Source: Sediminibacterium sp. (GTDB lineage: Bacteria > Bacteroidota > Bacteroidia > Chitinophagales > Chitinophagaceae). Taken from it: 64,000 nucleotides of DNA. The stretch is taken from NCBI GenBank assembly GCA_007280515.1, contig QYPL01000003.1, positions 23,514 through 87,513 on the forward strand, given 5' to 3'. The notes under the pieces were generated by a model. That model made no database searches and was not told the DNA's origin. It saw only the letters and a program-made list of their open reading frames with translations. The translations under genes were made by a program, and so were the position numbers. Below, one piece after another: positions 1 to 8,688 of this stretch; positions within the stretch are counted from its first letter, which is position 1, and the number at the start of each line of letters is the position of its first letter.

Positions 1-766
1 ATTCATCTAGCTTTTCTTCAAAAAAAGGGGTGCGAAGTAAACGGTTATCATTAAAAACCACATTATCCCAAAAATGATTTTTTACATAATAGTAAGGATA
101 CAGTGAATCTTGTTTACCATTGATACTAGGCACGGCCGGGGCTTCTGGGCGTTGCATCACATTTAAAAAAAAGCTAGTCATAGTGCCTGGATTTGTTTTA
201 ATCACATTCGCTCTTGCTGCTTTTACTTCTTTATCTTTTGTTAAATACAATTCTTTAAAGCTTGCAGAATCTTTGGCATTCGTAGCAGTCTTGTATTTAT
301 TTTCAATGCTACTTAATTGCATGCCCAATTCATTAATTGATTTTGAGTAAGCTTTAAAAATATCATTTTCTGTAGAGCCTATAATTTGAAATGTATTTAT
401 AGCCGCGGTATCTGCAATAATTTTAAAATGTTGTGATTCATCTACTAAAAAATCAAATAAAATAGAATACTTAGGCGAAACTAGAAAATAAATGCCTGGC
501 GTTAATTTAGTTTTAGATTCAAATACGCCCTCGCTTTTAGCATTTAATAAAGCAGAATCGGCTAAAACCCTACTTTTGCCATAGTTGGTTCCTATATAAA
601 TTTTTGTGTTTTGATAAGGTTTTAAAACTATTTTTATGGAGTGTCCTACTAGTGCAGCACTCGTCATTGTTTTAGCCTTCGTACTTTCCGGCCCCTTCGT
701 ATTTTGGGCAATTAACAAATTAGGTAATAGAAGGTTCGCCATGAATGCATATACTAATTTTCTCAT
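1..766 (-). CDS. Thioredoxin-like family protein with DUF4369/DUF5106-type N-terminus (partial)
   Basis: The gene reads leftwards and is cut by the window edge, so only the first 255 codons are seen. It opens with an ATG at 764-766 and an N-terminal signal-like stretch (MRKLVYAF..., hydrophobic to about residue 20, ending in IAQ), so the product is exported. Residues about 40-120 look like the beta-rich DUF4369-type domain and residues about 200-255 carry the pattern YYYVKNHFWDN followed by NRLLRTPFFEEKL, which I recognise as the DUF5106 region of Bacteroidota proteins whose C-terminus is a TlpA/thioredoxin fold. The thioredoxin domain itself would lie outside the window, so redox activity cannot be checked. 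It is divergent from rlmD with an 88-bp spacer. Family call is by recalled pattern, not a search. Confidence 0.7.
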   Translation of the reverse strand, partial: MRKLVYAFMANLLLPNLLIAQNTKGPESTKAKTMTSAALVGHSIKIVLKPYQNTKIYIGTNYGKSRVLADSALLNAKSEGVFESKTKLTPGIYFLVSPKYSILFDFLVDESQHFKIIADTAAINTFQIIGSTENDIFKAYSKSINELGMQLSSIENKYKTATNAKDSASFKELYLTKDKEVKAARANVIKTNPGTMTSFFLNVMQRPEAPAVPSINGKQDSLYPYYYVKNHFWDNVVFNDNRLLRTPFFEEKLDE

Positions 767-854
767 CGGTTCCTTGTTTATTTTCTTTATAAAAGCTAGG
801 TAAAAATAACAATATATACCTTAAATATAATGCTTGGGTAGTACCTTTGTTTCC

Positions 855-2300
855 GTGAGAAAATTTAAACAAGCCCCTTTATTAGAAAAAGTATTAATTG
901 AAGATTATGCCGCAGAGGGCAAGTCACTAGCTAGAGTGGATGGTAAGGTTATATTTGTAGAAGGTGCCGTACCGGGCGATATTGTAGATATTCAACTTCA
1001 AAAAAACAAGGCCGATTGGGCAGAGGGCTTTGTAAAACATTTTCACTCTTATTCGAGTATTAGAGTCACTCCTTTTTGTAGTCATTTCGGAGTATGTGGC
1101 GGTTGTCAATGGCAGATGCTTCCTTATGAACAACAATTGGTGTATAAGCATAAACAAGTGGTAGATAATTTAACTAGAATTGCGAAAGTGACTCTGCCAA
1201 CTATTGAGCCTATAATGGGTGCTGAGCAAACTCAGGGCTATAGAAATAAAGTGGAGTATACTTTTGCCACCGAAAAATTTATTCCCTTTTCTGAATTTAA
1301 GGCCATGAAGGCAGCTGCTGAAAATGGAGACATAAGTATACTAGAAAAAGCCCCGGGGGTGGCAGGATTTCATGCCAGAGGTTTTTTTGAAAAAGTAGTA
1401 GAAGTGGATAAATGTTATTTACAATCAGAACCCACCAACGATTTAAGAAAAGCAGTAGCAGCGTTTGCAATAGAAAATGAAATGCCTTTTTATAATATTA
1501 AACAGCACACCGGTTGGGTGCGTAATATGTTTATTCGTAATACCACCAAGGGAGAGTGGATGGTGAATTTAATTCTGGGTTATGAGGCTAAAGAAAAACG
1601 CGAAGAACTATTTAATTTATTATTAGAACGTTTTCCGCAAATTTCTACCTTATTATATACCATTAATGGTAAACGCAATGATAGTATGCAGGACCTTGTT
1701 CCTCAATTATATTCAGGCAGTGGCTATATCACAGAGAACTTGGAAGACTTTCAATTTAAGATAAGTCCTAAATCATTTTTTCAAACCAATTCAAAGCAGG
1801 CAGAAAAATTATATCAAGTCACACGCAATTTTGCTGAACTCAGCGGTAAAGAAATTGTGTATGATTTATACTGTGGTACTGGCAGCATTGGCATATTTTG
1901 TAGTAAAAATGCAAAAAAAATTATTGGTGTGGAAGTAGTAGAAGAAGCGATTGAAGATGCTAAAATAAATGCAAGTTTAAATAATTTAACAGAGACTGCA
2001 TTTTTTGCAGGCGATGTAATAAAAATATGTGACGATACATTTTTTGAAACCCATGGAAAGCCCGATGTAATTATTACCGATCCTCCAAGAGCAGGCATGC
2101 ACGAGAAACTAGTGCATAAATTATTAGCTATGGAAGCACCCATTATAGTGTATGTAAGTTGTAACCCTGCTACTCAGGCAAGAGACTTATCTTTATTAAA
2201 TGAAAAGTATACGGTTACTAAAATTCAGCCCGTCGATATGTTTCCGCATACACTTCATATAGAAAATGTAGTTCAATTAAAAAGAAAAGACTTACTATAA
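855..2300 (+). CDS. rlmD: 23S rRNA (uracil(1939)-C5)-methyltransferase RlmD
   Basis: SAM-dependent RNA m5U methyltransferase of the RlmD/RumA (TrmA) family, acting on 23S rRNA. The N-terminal 60 residues form a TRAM-type RNA-binding domain (AAEGKSLAR, FVEGAVPGD). The [4Fe-4S] ligands are visible as CSHFGVCGGC (C-x5-C-x2-C) plus a fourth Cys in EVDKCYLQ. The methyltransferase domain has the SAM loop DLYCGTGSIG, the TDPPRAG motif and the catalytic Cys in YVSCNPATQARDL. There is no ATG near the N-terminus: the open frame can start at TTG 834 or GTG 855. I chose GTG 855 because relatives begin just before the LEKV.I.D.AAEGK segment. Length 481 aa matches the family. The uracil position is inferred from family membership. 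Confidence 0.93.
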   Translation: MRKFKQAPLLEKVLIEDYAAEGKSLARVDGKVIFVEGAVPGDIVDIQLQKNKADWAEGFVKHFHSYSSIRVTPFCSHFGVCGGCQWQMLPYEQQLVYKHKQVVDNLTRIAKVTLPTIEPIMGAEQTQGYRNKVEYTFATEKFIPFSEFKAMKAAAENGDISILEKAPGVAGFHARGFFEKVVEVDKCYLQSEPTNDLRKAVAAFAIENEMPFYNIKQHTGWVRNMFIRNTTKGEWMVNLILGYEAKEKREELFNLLLERFPQISTLLYTINGKRNDSMQDLVPQLYSGSGYITENLEDFQFKISPKSFFQTNSKQAEKLYQVTRNFAELSGKEIVYDLYCGTGSIGIFCSKNAKKIIGVEVVEEAIEDAKINASLNNLTETAFFAGDVIKICDDTFFETHGKPDVIITDPPRAGMHEKLVHKLLAMEAPIIVYVSCNPATQARDLSLLNEKYTVTKIQPVDMFPHTLHIENVVQLKRKDLL

Positions 2301-2322
2301 CATAATACGCAAATTATAAAGC

Positions 2323-3150
2323 ATGACGCAATTTAGGCCCACCCGATTTGAAGTTCTTCCTACCATTATAAAAAACTTATTAATTATTAATGGGCTTGTG
2401 TTTTTAGCACAAAACACTTTTGCGGGACCTACCAGTTCTTTTTCTTTCGAAGATTATTTTGCTCTACATGCATGGCAGAGCGATTTATACAAGCCTTGGC
2501 AATTAATTACACATATGTTTTTGCACGGAGACTTTTCTCATATACTAGGTAATATGTTTGCTTTATGGATGTTCGGTTCTATACTTGAAAATGTTTGGGG
2601 CCCTAAAAGGTTTTTACTTTTTTATATGCTCTGCGGTGTAGGTGCAGCAGTCATACACTTAGCTATTCTCTCTTATCAACTCGTGCCTTTAACCAATGAA
2701 TACGAGCGCTTAATAATGCTTAGTAAAACCAACGGCCCAGGCTTTACAGATGCAGTATTTAACTATTCAGCTAAACATCATATACCACTTACACAAATAC
2801 TAGCTGAAAATAAAGTGAATCTTTCTACTCCAGGTTTGGCACCGCAACTCATGGACTTAATCACTAGCTACTACAATAAAACCATTGGTACCGCTACCTT
2901 GGGTGCTAGTGGTGCAGTCTTTGGTATTTTAATTGCCTTTGTTTATTTATTTCCCAATACCTATATCTATATTTATTTTCTATTTCCTGTTAAAGCAAAA
3001 TGGTTAGGTATTGCGTATTTTGCTTTTGAATTATTTAAAGGCATACAGAATGCAGCAGGAGACAATGTGGCCAGATGGGCCCATGTGGGAGGCGCTGTCA
3101 TTGGTTTTATATTGGTCTATATTTGGAAAAAGAAAGGAACATCTTACTAA
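2323..3150 (+). CDS. Rhomboid family intramembrane serine protease (active-site intact)
   Basis: Membrane-embedded serine protease of 275 aa. The Ser-His dyad is present: GASG motif with Ser196 and AHVGG with His254; His68/His73 and Asn77 in HGDFSHILGN correspond to the conserved H-x-x-x-N of the second membrane helix, which stabilises the oxyanion. Six hydrophobic helices can be traced. A hydrophilic stretch of about 65 residues (about 121-185) sits between helices 3 and 4, longer than in GlpG but usual in Bacteroidota homologues as far as I recall. The gene follows rlmD by 22 bp, and its TAA overlaps the ATG of the next gene (TAATG), so the two are translationally coupled. The substrate is unknown. 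Confidence 0.92.
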   Translation: MTQFRPTRFEVLPTIIKNLLIINGLVFLAQNTFAGPTSSFSFEDYFALHAWQSDLYKPWQLITHMFLHGDFSHILGNMFALWMFGSILENVWGPKRFLLFYMLCGVGAAVIHLAILSYQLVPLTNEYERLIMLSKTNGPGFTDAVFNYSAKHHIPLTQILAENKVNLSTPGLAPQLMDLITSYYNKTIGTATLGASGAVFGILIAFVYLFPNTYIYIYFLFPVKAKWLGIAYFAFELFKGIQNAAGDNVARWAHVGGAVIGFILVYIWKKKGTSY

Positions 3151-3845
3151 TGCAATACGAAAAAACAAACAAGCCTTTATTAGGCGCTGACAATAATGCT
3201 TTAATAGCCTTACTCTCTATTAATTTAGTAGTATACGCATTCATTGGATTTTTTAAAGTAGTATATTATTTAAATAGCTATCCTATAGAACAGTTTTATG
3301 CGCAAATAATGCAACCGAGTATTTTACCTAGCAGCCTTTCTGAATTTTTGCATCAACCTTGGACTCTTTTAACTTATTATTGGGTGCATGATGGATTTTG
3401 GATTTTACTCACCAACATGATTTGGTTAACTGCCTTCGGGGTTATTTTACAAGAACAAGCTGCCAACAAACATATTTTCCCTATTTATTTTTATGCAGGC
3501 ATTGTAGCTGGGCTTAGTTATATTTTATTAGGCGCTAATGCACCCATGATGGGAGCGCAAGTAGGTGTGATGGCATTGGTCATGGCGGTCGTTAGCCTTG
3601 CACCACAGTACCGACTTCTTAAAAATATAGGAAGAGGCATACCTGTATGGATGCTAGCCTTGGTATATTTAATTGTACAAGCCCTAAGTATAGAAAATGC
3701 TAGCCTTTCATTATTAGTAAGTTATTTGGTAGCTGCCAGCACAGGACTTCTGTATGTAATGTTATTAAATAAAGGCACCGATTTAGGCAAATGGATGCAT
3801 CAACTATTAGCTTTGTTAAATAATAGTTTAGCCCCTAAAAAATAA
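3150..3845 (+). CDS. Rhomboid-like membrane protein lacking the catalytic dyad (pseudo-rhomboid)
   Basis: 231-aa multi-helix membrane protein that aligns by eye with rhomboids: PWTLLTYYWVHDGFWILLTNM parallels the helix-2 region of its upstream neighbour, keeping the first His and the Asn. The nucleophile position is lost: the expected GASG reads GAQVG (Gln137 replaces Ser), and the helix-6 region SYLVAASTGLLY has no His. It is therefore predicted to be proteolytically inactive. I chose ATG 3150, which overlaps the stop codon of the active rhomboid (TAATG); the open frame extends upstream to 3075 but that part lies inside the neighbour. The full-length frame and the coupling argue that it is a working gene, perhaps a partner or regulator of the active protease. 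Confidence 0.85.
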   Translation: MQYEKTNKPLLGADNNALIALLSINLVVYAFIGFFKVVYYLNSYPIEQFYAQIMQPSILPSSLSEFLHQPWTLLTYYWVHDGFWILLTNMIWLTAFGVILQEQAANKHIFPIYFYAGIVAGLSYILLGANAPMMGAQVGVMALVMAVVSLAPQYRLLKNIGRGIPVWMLALVYLIVQALSIENASLSLLVSYLVAASTGLLYVMLLNKGTDLGKWMHQLLALLNNSLAPKK

Positions 3846-3869
3846 TAATTCTTTTTAATCCCTATACGC

Positions 3870-4979
3870 ATGGCAAAAAAATCTAGGGCTAGAAACTTCG
3901 GGAAAAAAGTTTTTCTTTTTTTTAATTTATTGGTTTCCCTTTTATTTTTATATCCCATCTTTTTTACACCTTCTTCTTTTATTTGGATCAACGGATTTCT
4001 TGGCTTAATGACGCCCTATTTAATTGTCATTGAAATTCTATTATGCATTTTTTGGTTAATCGCTAAACCTATTATGACATTAGTGCCCCTATCCACTATG
4101 ATCATTGGATGGCAGGTGCTATGGTCTGTGTTTGCTTGGCATCCGGGTACGGCCTTTGCGCAGAAGAAAAAAAATAATGTTTTACGCGTACTAAGTTGGA
4201 ATGTAAAAGGCTTTAATGGTAATACGCCTTCAAGCAGTTTAAAGCTTCGCACAGAAGACATGTCCTATTCTATTCAAAAGTGGAATCCAGATATAATTTG
4301 CTTACAAGAATACAATACCAACGAAAGGCCCGATGATATTGCCAACCACGCTAATTATTTTATAAAAAAATATCCTTATTATTTTTTCTCTAAAGATTTT
4401 CAAATTACCCAAAACGATTATTACGCAGGCTCTATTATCTATTCAAAGTATAAAATAATTAGTGCAGCGCGCATTCCATTTTTAAGTGGGGAAAGTTTAA
4501 TAAGCGCCACCATTTTAAAAGGAGACGATACCATACAAATATTCACTACCCATCTTGCTTCTTATCGATTTATGCAAAACGATTTTGACGCCATCGATCA
4601 ATCCACTATGGCAAAATCCATTTCTTTAACTGGGAAAAAGGGAGTACTTCGAAAAATGTGCAATGCCTTTATGGAAAGAGCTATTCAAGCAGAACTTGTA
4701 AAAGCAAATCTTGCTAAAACTAGTTATCCAGCCATCATCACTGGCGATTTTAATGATGTGCCCAGTTCCTATACCTACAAAACTATTAAAGGAAATTGGC
4801 AGGATGCTTTTTTAGAAAAGGGCTTTGGTATTGGTGCTAGTTTTTTAGGCATCTCCCCCACTTTAAGAATTGATTATATTTTAGCAGGTAGCGCTTGGGA
4901 GGTAAGGGGTTGGGAATCGATGGATGAAAACCTGAGCGATCATCATATGATCATGGCCGACCTTATTTTAAAGAAGTAG
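3870..4979 (+). CDS. Membrane-anchored endonuclease/exonuclease/phosphatase (EEP) family protein
   Basis: 369-aa protein with two or three N-terminal hydrophobic segments (about residues 15-33 and 40-85) followed by an EEP catalytic domain from about residue 105. The metallophosphoesterase motifs are all there: SWNVKGFNG (Asn), CLQEYN (metal Glu), TTHLASYR (His), TGDFNDVPSS (Asp/Asn), RIDYIL and the final LSDHHMI. Such proteins hydrolyse phosphodiesters; the substrate could be nucleic acid, sphingomyelin-like lipid or an inositol phosphate and cannot be told from sequence. The catalytic domain is expected outside the cytoplasm given the membrane segments. It starts 24 bp after the pseudo-rhomboid and probably ends the rlmD transcription unit. 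Confidence 0.88.
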   Translation: MAKKSRARNFGKKVFLFFNLLVSLLFLYPIFFTPSSFIWINGFLGLMTPYLIVIEILLCIFWLIAKPIMTLVPLSTMIIGWQVLWSVFAWHPGTAFAQKKKNNVLRVLSWNVKGFNGNTPSSSLKLRTEDMSYSIQKWNPDIICLQEYNTNERPDDIANHANYFIKKYPYYFFSKDFQITQNDYYAGSIIYSKYKIISAARIPFLSGESLISATILKGDDTIQIFTTHLASYRFMQNDFDAIDQSTMAKSISLTGKKGVLRKMCNAFMERAIQAELVKANLAKTSYPAIITGDFNDVPSSYTYKTIKGNWQDAFLEKGFGIGASFLGISPTLRIDYILAGSAWEVRGWESMDENLSDHHMIMADLILKK

Positions 4980-5026
4980 ACCGCTTTATTTTAAAGAAGA
5001 TTTAACCTATTTAATTTAAAATAAAA

Positions 5027-5034
5027 TATCTTTG
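5027..5034 (+). promoter_or_regulatory. Candidate -7 promoter element upstream of cysS
   Basis: TATCTTTG fits the Bacteroidota -7 consensus TAnnTTTG exactly and lies 14 bp before the cysS ATG, implying a very short leader. No good -33 TTTG is seen at 19 bp spacing, so the assignment is moderate. Confidence 0.45.
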
Positions 5035-5048
5035 AGACAATACGCATT

Positions 5049-6554
5049 ATGCCACTTAAATTATACAATTCCCTTACACGTCAAAAAGAAGTTTTTGAAC
5101 CCATCAACGCACCTTATGTGGGTATGTATGTTTGCGGTCCTACGGTAAGCGGGGAAAGTCATTTAGGCCATGCGCGTCCCTTTATCACTTTTGATGTTTT
5201 ATATAGGTACTTAATGCACCAAGGGTATAAACTACGTTATGTAAGAAATATCACCGATGCAGGGCATTTTGAAGAAGAAGGCAAACAAGCAGAAGATAAA
5301 ATTACGACCAAGGCTATTTTAGAAAAACTAGAACCCATGGAACTAGTGCAAAAGTATACGCACTTATATCATTTCGCCATGGAGCAGTTTAATAATTTAC
5401 CCCCTAGCATTGAACCCACCGCTACTGGACATATTGTGGAGCAAATAGAAATGATTAAAAAAATTATAGCAGACGGATTTGCTTATGAAGCCAATGGCTC
5501 GGTTTATTTTGATGTAATTAAGTACAACGATGTCTATTCTAAAAAAAATCAGCCTTATGGAATTTTAAGCGGGCGCAATATAGAAGATCAATTAGAGACA
5601 ACGCGTGAACTAGATAAACAAGACGAGAAAAAAAATAAAGTAGATTTTGCTTTATGGAAAAAAGCCCCTGCTGAACATATTATGCGTTGGCAAAGCCCCT
5701 GGGGGGAAGGGTTTCCGGGCTGGCATATTGAATGCTCTGCTATGGCTACTAAATATTTAGGCAAGCAATTCGATATACATGGAGGCGGAATGGATTTACA
5801 ATTTCCGCATCATGAATGTGAAATTGCACAAAGTACGGTTTGTAACCATGAAATGCCTGCGCGTTATTGGGTACATAATAATATGATTACCATTAACGGT
5901 CGCAAAATGGGCAAGAGCTATAATAATGTGGTGAAGCTAAGCGAGCTATTTGAAGGCACACATCCTATTTTAACACAGGCCTATACTCCCATGACAGTAA
6001 GGTTCTTTATTTTACAAAGTCAATACCGCGGCACTTTAGATTTTAGTAACGAAGCCTTACAAGCCTCTGAAAAAGCACTCAAAAGATTAATGGAAGCCTA
6101 CCAGTGGTTAAAGGCACAAAGCTTTACAAACAATACTAGCGCAACTGATGCCGCCTTAGATAAACAACTTATCACCTGGGTGAACGAATTAGGTGAATTT
6201 ATGGACGATGATTTAAACACCGCAAAAGTGGTGGCTAATTTATTTGAAATAGCTCCACTCATTAATTCATTAAAGGATAAGCATATTGCTGCTGACGCCA
6301 TTTCAGGTGCAAGCTGGACCATAGCACAAACTCAGTTAACTCTATTTATTGAAAATATATTGGGCCTAAAAGTTCTAGACGGCGCCAACCAAGTACAATT
6401 ACATGGAGTGATTCAATTATTAATTGAAATTCGCAAAGACGCAAAGTCTCGTAAAGATTTTACCACTAGCGATAAAATTAGAAATCAATTAATGGATATG
6501 GGCATTCAAATCAAAGACGAAAAAGACGGGGAAGTAAGTTACAGCCTTGCTTAG
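5049..6554 (+). CDS. cysS: Cysteine--tRNA ligase
   Basis: Class I aminoacyl-tRNA synthetase that charges tRNA-Cys in the cytoplasm. The signature HIGH motif appears as HLGH (residues 38-41) directly after the zinc-binding Cys29 in VCGPTVSG. Further zinc ligands are in HIECSAM and in the [10 protein letters not shown] segment; the KMSKS loop reads KMGKS. The C-terminal domain contains the family helical region ending in [12 protein letters not shown]. The length of 501 aa is within the usual range, a little longer than E. coli CysS. A candidate -7 box sits immediately upstream. The gene is followed by the convergent merC-like gene. Confidence 0.97.
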   Translation: MPLKLYNSLTRQKEVFEPINAPYVGMYVCGPTVSGESHLGHARPFITFDVLYRYLMHQGYKLRYVRNITDAGHFEEEGKQAEDKITTKAILEKLEPMELVQKYTHLYHFAMEQFNNLPPSIEPTATGHIVEQIEMIKKIIADGFAYEANGSVYFDVIKYNDVYSKKNQPYGILSGRNIEDQLETTRELDKQDEKKNKVDFALWKKAPAEHIMRWQSPWGEGFPGWHIECSAMATKYLGKQFDIHGGGMDLQFPHHECEIAQSTVCNHEMPARYWVHNNMITINGRKMGKSYNNVVKLSELFEGTHPILTQAYTPMTVRFFILQSQYRGTLDFSNEALQASEKALKRLMEAYQWLKAQSFTNNTSATDAALDKQLITWVNELGEFMDDDLNTAKVVANLFEIAPLINSLKDKHIAADAISGASWTIAQTQLTLFIENILGLKVLDGANQVQLHGVIQLLIEIRKDAKSRKDFTTSDKIRNQLMDMGIQIKDEKDGEVSYSLA

Positions 6555-6582
6555 TTAAATTCCTAGATTTTTTTACAAATTC

Positions 6583-6975
6583 TTAATGGTCACAATCGTC
6601 CGCATGGGCGTGGTTATGCACTCTACAACGCATATGGTTATTGACATGTGCAATAATAATAAAAAATGCAGCTGGAAATAATAAGATAATTTCAATATTT
6701 CTAAAAACCATTCTACTTAACATTAGTGCAATACCTAGGGTAAATAAAATAATGGGACTGTATGAGTGATGATGTTTTTTATAGCCATGGTATAAAGAAT
6801 AGGCACCAATAGCGAAAGAAAGTAAAATCATGCCTAACTCAAAGCTAGTATTGTGTAAAATATTAATACCTAATAAGGGCAGACTGCTAAAAAATAGGGG
6901 TAGTAAAGCGCAGTGAATGGCGCAGGCTAGTGAAGCCCCAATACCAATAGCGTCCCAATTCCATTTTTTAAACAT
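6583..6975 (-). CDS. MerC-domain membrane protein with His-rich tail
   Basis: Small polytopic membrane protein (130 aa from the ATG at 6973-6975; an in-frame ATG at 6991-6993 would add six residues). Four hydrophobic helices are seen, the first carrying the MerC-type Cys pair as SLACAIHC (Cys18, Cys22). A HHH cluster lies between helices 2 and 3 and the C-terminus is rich in His and Cys (RCRVHNHAHADDCDH), suggesting soft or transition metal binding. MerC was first described as a mercuric ion transporter, but no merA, merR or merP is nearby, so a role in mercury is not supported. It is divergent from the SCO gene across a spacer of about 80 bp, which hints at metal, perhaps copper, handling. 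Confidence 0.8.
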   Translation of the reverse strand: MFKKWNWDAIGIGASLACAIHCALLPLFFSSLPLLGINILHNTSFELGMILLSFAIGAYSLYHGYKKHHHSYSPIILFTLGIALMLSRMVFRNIEIILLFPAAFFIIIAHVNNHMRCRVHNHAHADDCDH

Positions 6976-7054
6976 AGTGTAAATATAAACCAAATACAGC
7001 TAAGTCTAATTGCCCTAAAATATTATTACCTTTAGGCTCCAAAATGAATGCCCT

Positions 7055-7669
7055 ATGTCTAAAAAATTGCTTACCTATATTATATTTTTTTCCCTCTTAC
7101 TAGCTGCCTTTTATTATTTCTTATTTAAGGGTACCGATAATTGGAAAGTACAATTACCGGTACTTAGTTATGTACAACCTTTTCATTTTACCAATCAGGA
7201 TGGGCAGGCCTTTAGCGATAAAGAATTATTAAATAAAATTACAGTCGTAGAATATTTTTTTACCACTTGTAAAGGTATTTGTCCAAAGCTGAATACCAAC
7301 ATGAAAGATATTTATAGTATTTATAAAACCGATCCCGATTTTCAAATTGTCTCACATACCTGTAACCCAGGCACAGACTCAGTTCCAGTACTAAAAAGAT
7401 ATGCCGATTCTTTAGGCGTTGACACAAAAAAATGGATTTTCTTAACAGGCAGAAAAGACAGTTTATATTTAATGGCGCGTGGTTCTTATTTACTAGATGA
7501 TCCTAAAAACAATGTAGAAAAAATAGAAGATCAATTTATACATACCCAATTTTTTGCACTCATTGATAGAGAAGGAAAAGTGCGTGGTAAAATTTACGAT
7601 GGGCTAAAAACTTTAGAAATAGAACAACTAAAGCAAGACCTCTCTAGATTATTAAAAGATAAAAAGTAG
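7055..7669 (+). CDS. SCO1/SenC family protein (copper chaperone/thiol-disulfide protein)
   Basis: 204-aa membrane-anchored thioredoxin-fold protein. A single N-terminal hydrophobic helix (residues about 5-24) anchors it, with the soluble domain outside. The metal-binding CxxxC is Cys72/Cys76 in TTCKGICPKL, and the conserved downstream His is in FIHTQFFALID. SCO proteins deliver copper to the CuA centre of cytochrome c oxidase or act as thiol reductases. No oxidase genes are visible here. It begins 4 bp before the next gene's start region and probably shares its transcript with the downstream epimerase gene. Confidence 0.92.
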   Translation: MSKKLLTYIIFFSLLLAAFYYFLFKGTDNWKVQLPVLSYVQPFHFTNQDGQAFSDKELLNKITVVEYFFTTCKGICPKLNTNMKDIYSIYKTDPDFQIVSHTCNPGTDSVPVLKRYADSLGVDTKKWIFLTGRKDSLYLMARGSYLLDDPKNNVEKIEDQFIHTQFFALIDREGKVRGKIYDGLKTLEIEQLKQDLSRLLKDKK

Positions 7670-7672
7670 CCC

Positions 7673-8650
7673 ATGATTTTTGTTACAGGCGCGAGCGGAC
7701 TAGTAGGTTCTCATTTAATACAATCTTTAGTAGCCAAAGGAAAAAAGGTAAGGGCCTTATACCGTAATCAAATACCTAGTTTTAAAGGTGCTGATCAAGT
7801 GCAGTGGGTAGAAGGTGATTTATTAGATGTAACGGCATTGACTGCTGCTATTGAAGGTGCCCAGCAAGTTTATCACTCAGCTGCCATTGTTTCTTTTTCT
7901 CCAAGTAAAGCTGCGATGATGATGAAGGCGAATCAAGAGGGCACTGCAAATCTGGTCAATATTTGTATTGATAAAAAAGTAGAGAAGCTTGTATTTGTAA
8001 GTTCGGTAGCGGCACTCGGAAGAATTAGAGAAGACGCTCCTATTGATGAAACTATGCACTGGACCCCTGAAACAAGTAATAGTGTTTATGGTAAATCGAA
8101 GTACTTGGCAGAAATGGAAGTATGGAGAGGGATGGCAGAGGGATTAAATATAGCTATTGTAAATCCGGTTATTATATTTGGCGCAGGAGATTGGAACAAG
8201 GGTTCATCAGAAATTTTTAAATCAAGTTATAATCAGTTCCCTTGGTATACTACTGGTATTAGTGGTTTTGTAGATGTACTAGATGTAGTAGACGCCATGC
8301 AATTATTAATGGATAGCCCTATTGTGGGTGAGCGTTATATTATTAGTGCAGAAAACTTAAGTTATCAAACAGTGTTTACGCAAATTGCCAATGCATTTAC
8401 TAAAAAACCTCCTTCTAGAAAAGTAACGCCTTTATTAGCTGCCATTGTTTGGAGATTAGAAGCTATTAAATCTTTATTTACGGGTAAAACACCACTGCTT
8501 ACTAAAGAGACAGCGGCTACTGCACAGGCCAAAGTGTATTTTAATAATGAGAAATTTTTAAAGGCCTTCCCTGCTTTTAAATATCGCAGTATGGATACCA
8601 CTATTCAAAGAGTGAGCGCAGAATTAACACAGTTACATCAGTTGAAGTAA
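7673..8650 (+). CDS. NAD(P)-dependent epimerase/dehydratase (extended SDR)
   Basis: 325-aa extended short-chain dehydrogenase. The Rossmann glycine motif is TGASGLVGSH at residues 5-14, the DLLD segment follows the cofactor loop, and the catalytic Tyr-Lys is YGKSK. The Ser of the triad lies in VFVSSVAALG. The family includes nucleotide-sugar epimerases, dihydroflavonol-4-reductase-like and 3-beta-hydroxysteroid-like enzymes; the pattern NQEGTANLVNIC and the C-terminal region resemble the dihydroflavonol reductase-like group, but the substrate cannot be assigned. It starts 3 bp after the SCO stop codon and is convergent with the LpxD-like gene. Confidence 0.88.
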   Translation: MIFVTGASGLVGSHLIQSLVAKGKKVRALYRNQIPSFKGADQVQWVEGDLLDVTALTAAIEGAQQVYHSAAIVSFSPSKAAMMMKANQEGTANLVNICIDKKVEKLVFVSSVAALGRIREDAPIDETMHWTPETSNSVYGKSKYLAEMEVWRGMAEGLNIAIVNPVIIFGAGDWNKGSSEIFKSSYNQFPWYTTGISGFVDVLDVVDAMQLLMDSPIVGERYIISAENLSYQTVFTQIANAFTKKPPSRKVTPLLAAIVWRLEAIKSLFTGKTPLLTKETAATAQAKVYFNNEKFLKAFPAFKYRSMDTTIQRVSAELTQLHQLK

Positions 8651-8688
8651 GTTATTCTCTCTCTGTAACTCTCTTTATTCCCTCTGCT

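Noticed and set aside
120..350. 76-codon plus-strand frame at the left edge
   Set aside because: It is antisense to the truncated thioredoxin-like gene, whose reading frame is continuous through the region.
3150..3845. Second rhomboid gene as a pseudogene
   Set aside because: The frame is complete, coupled to its neighbour and keeps membrane helices; only catalytic residues are changed, which fits a pseudo-enzyme rather than a decayed gene.
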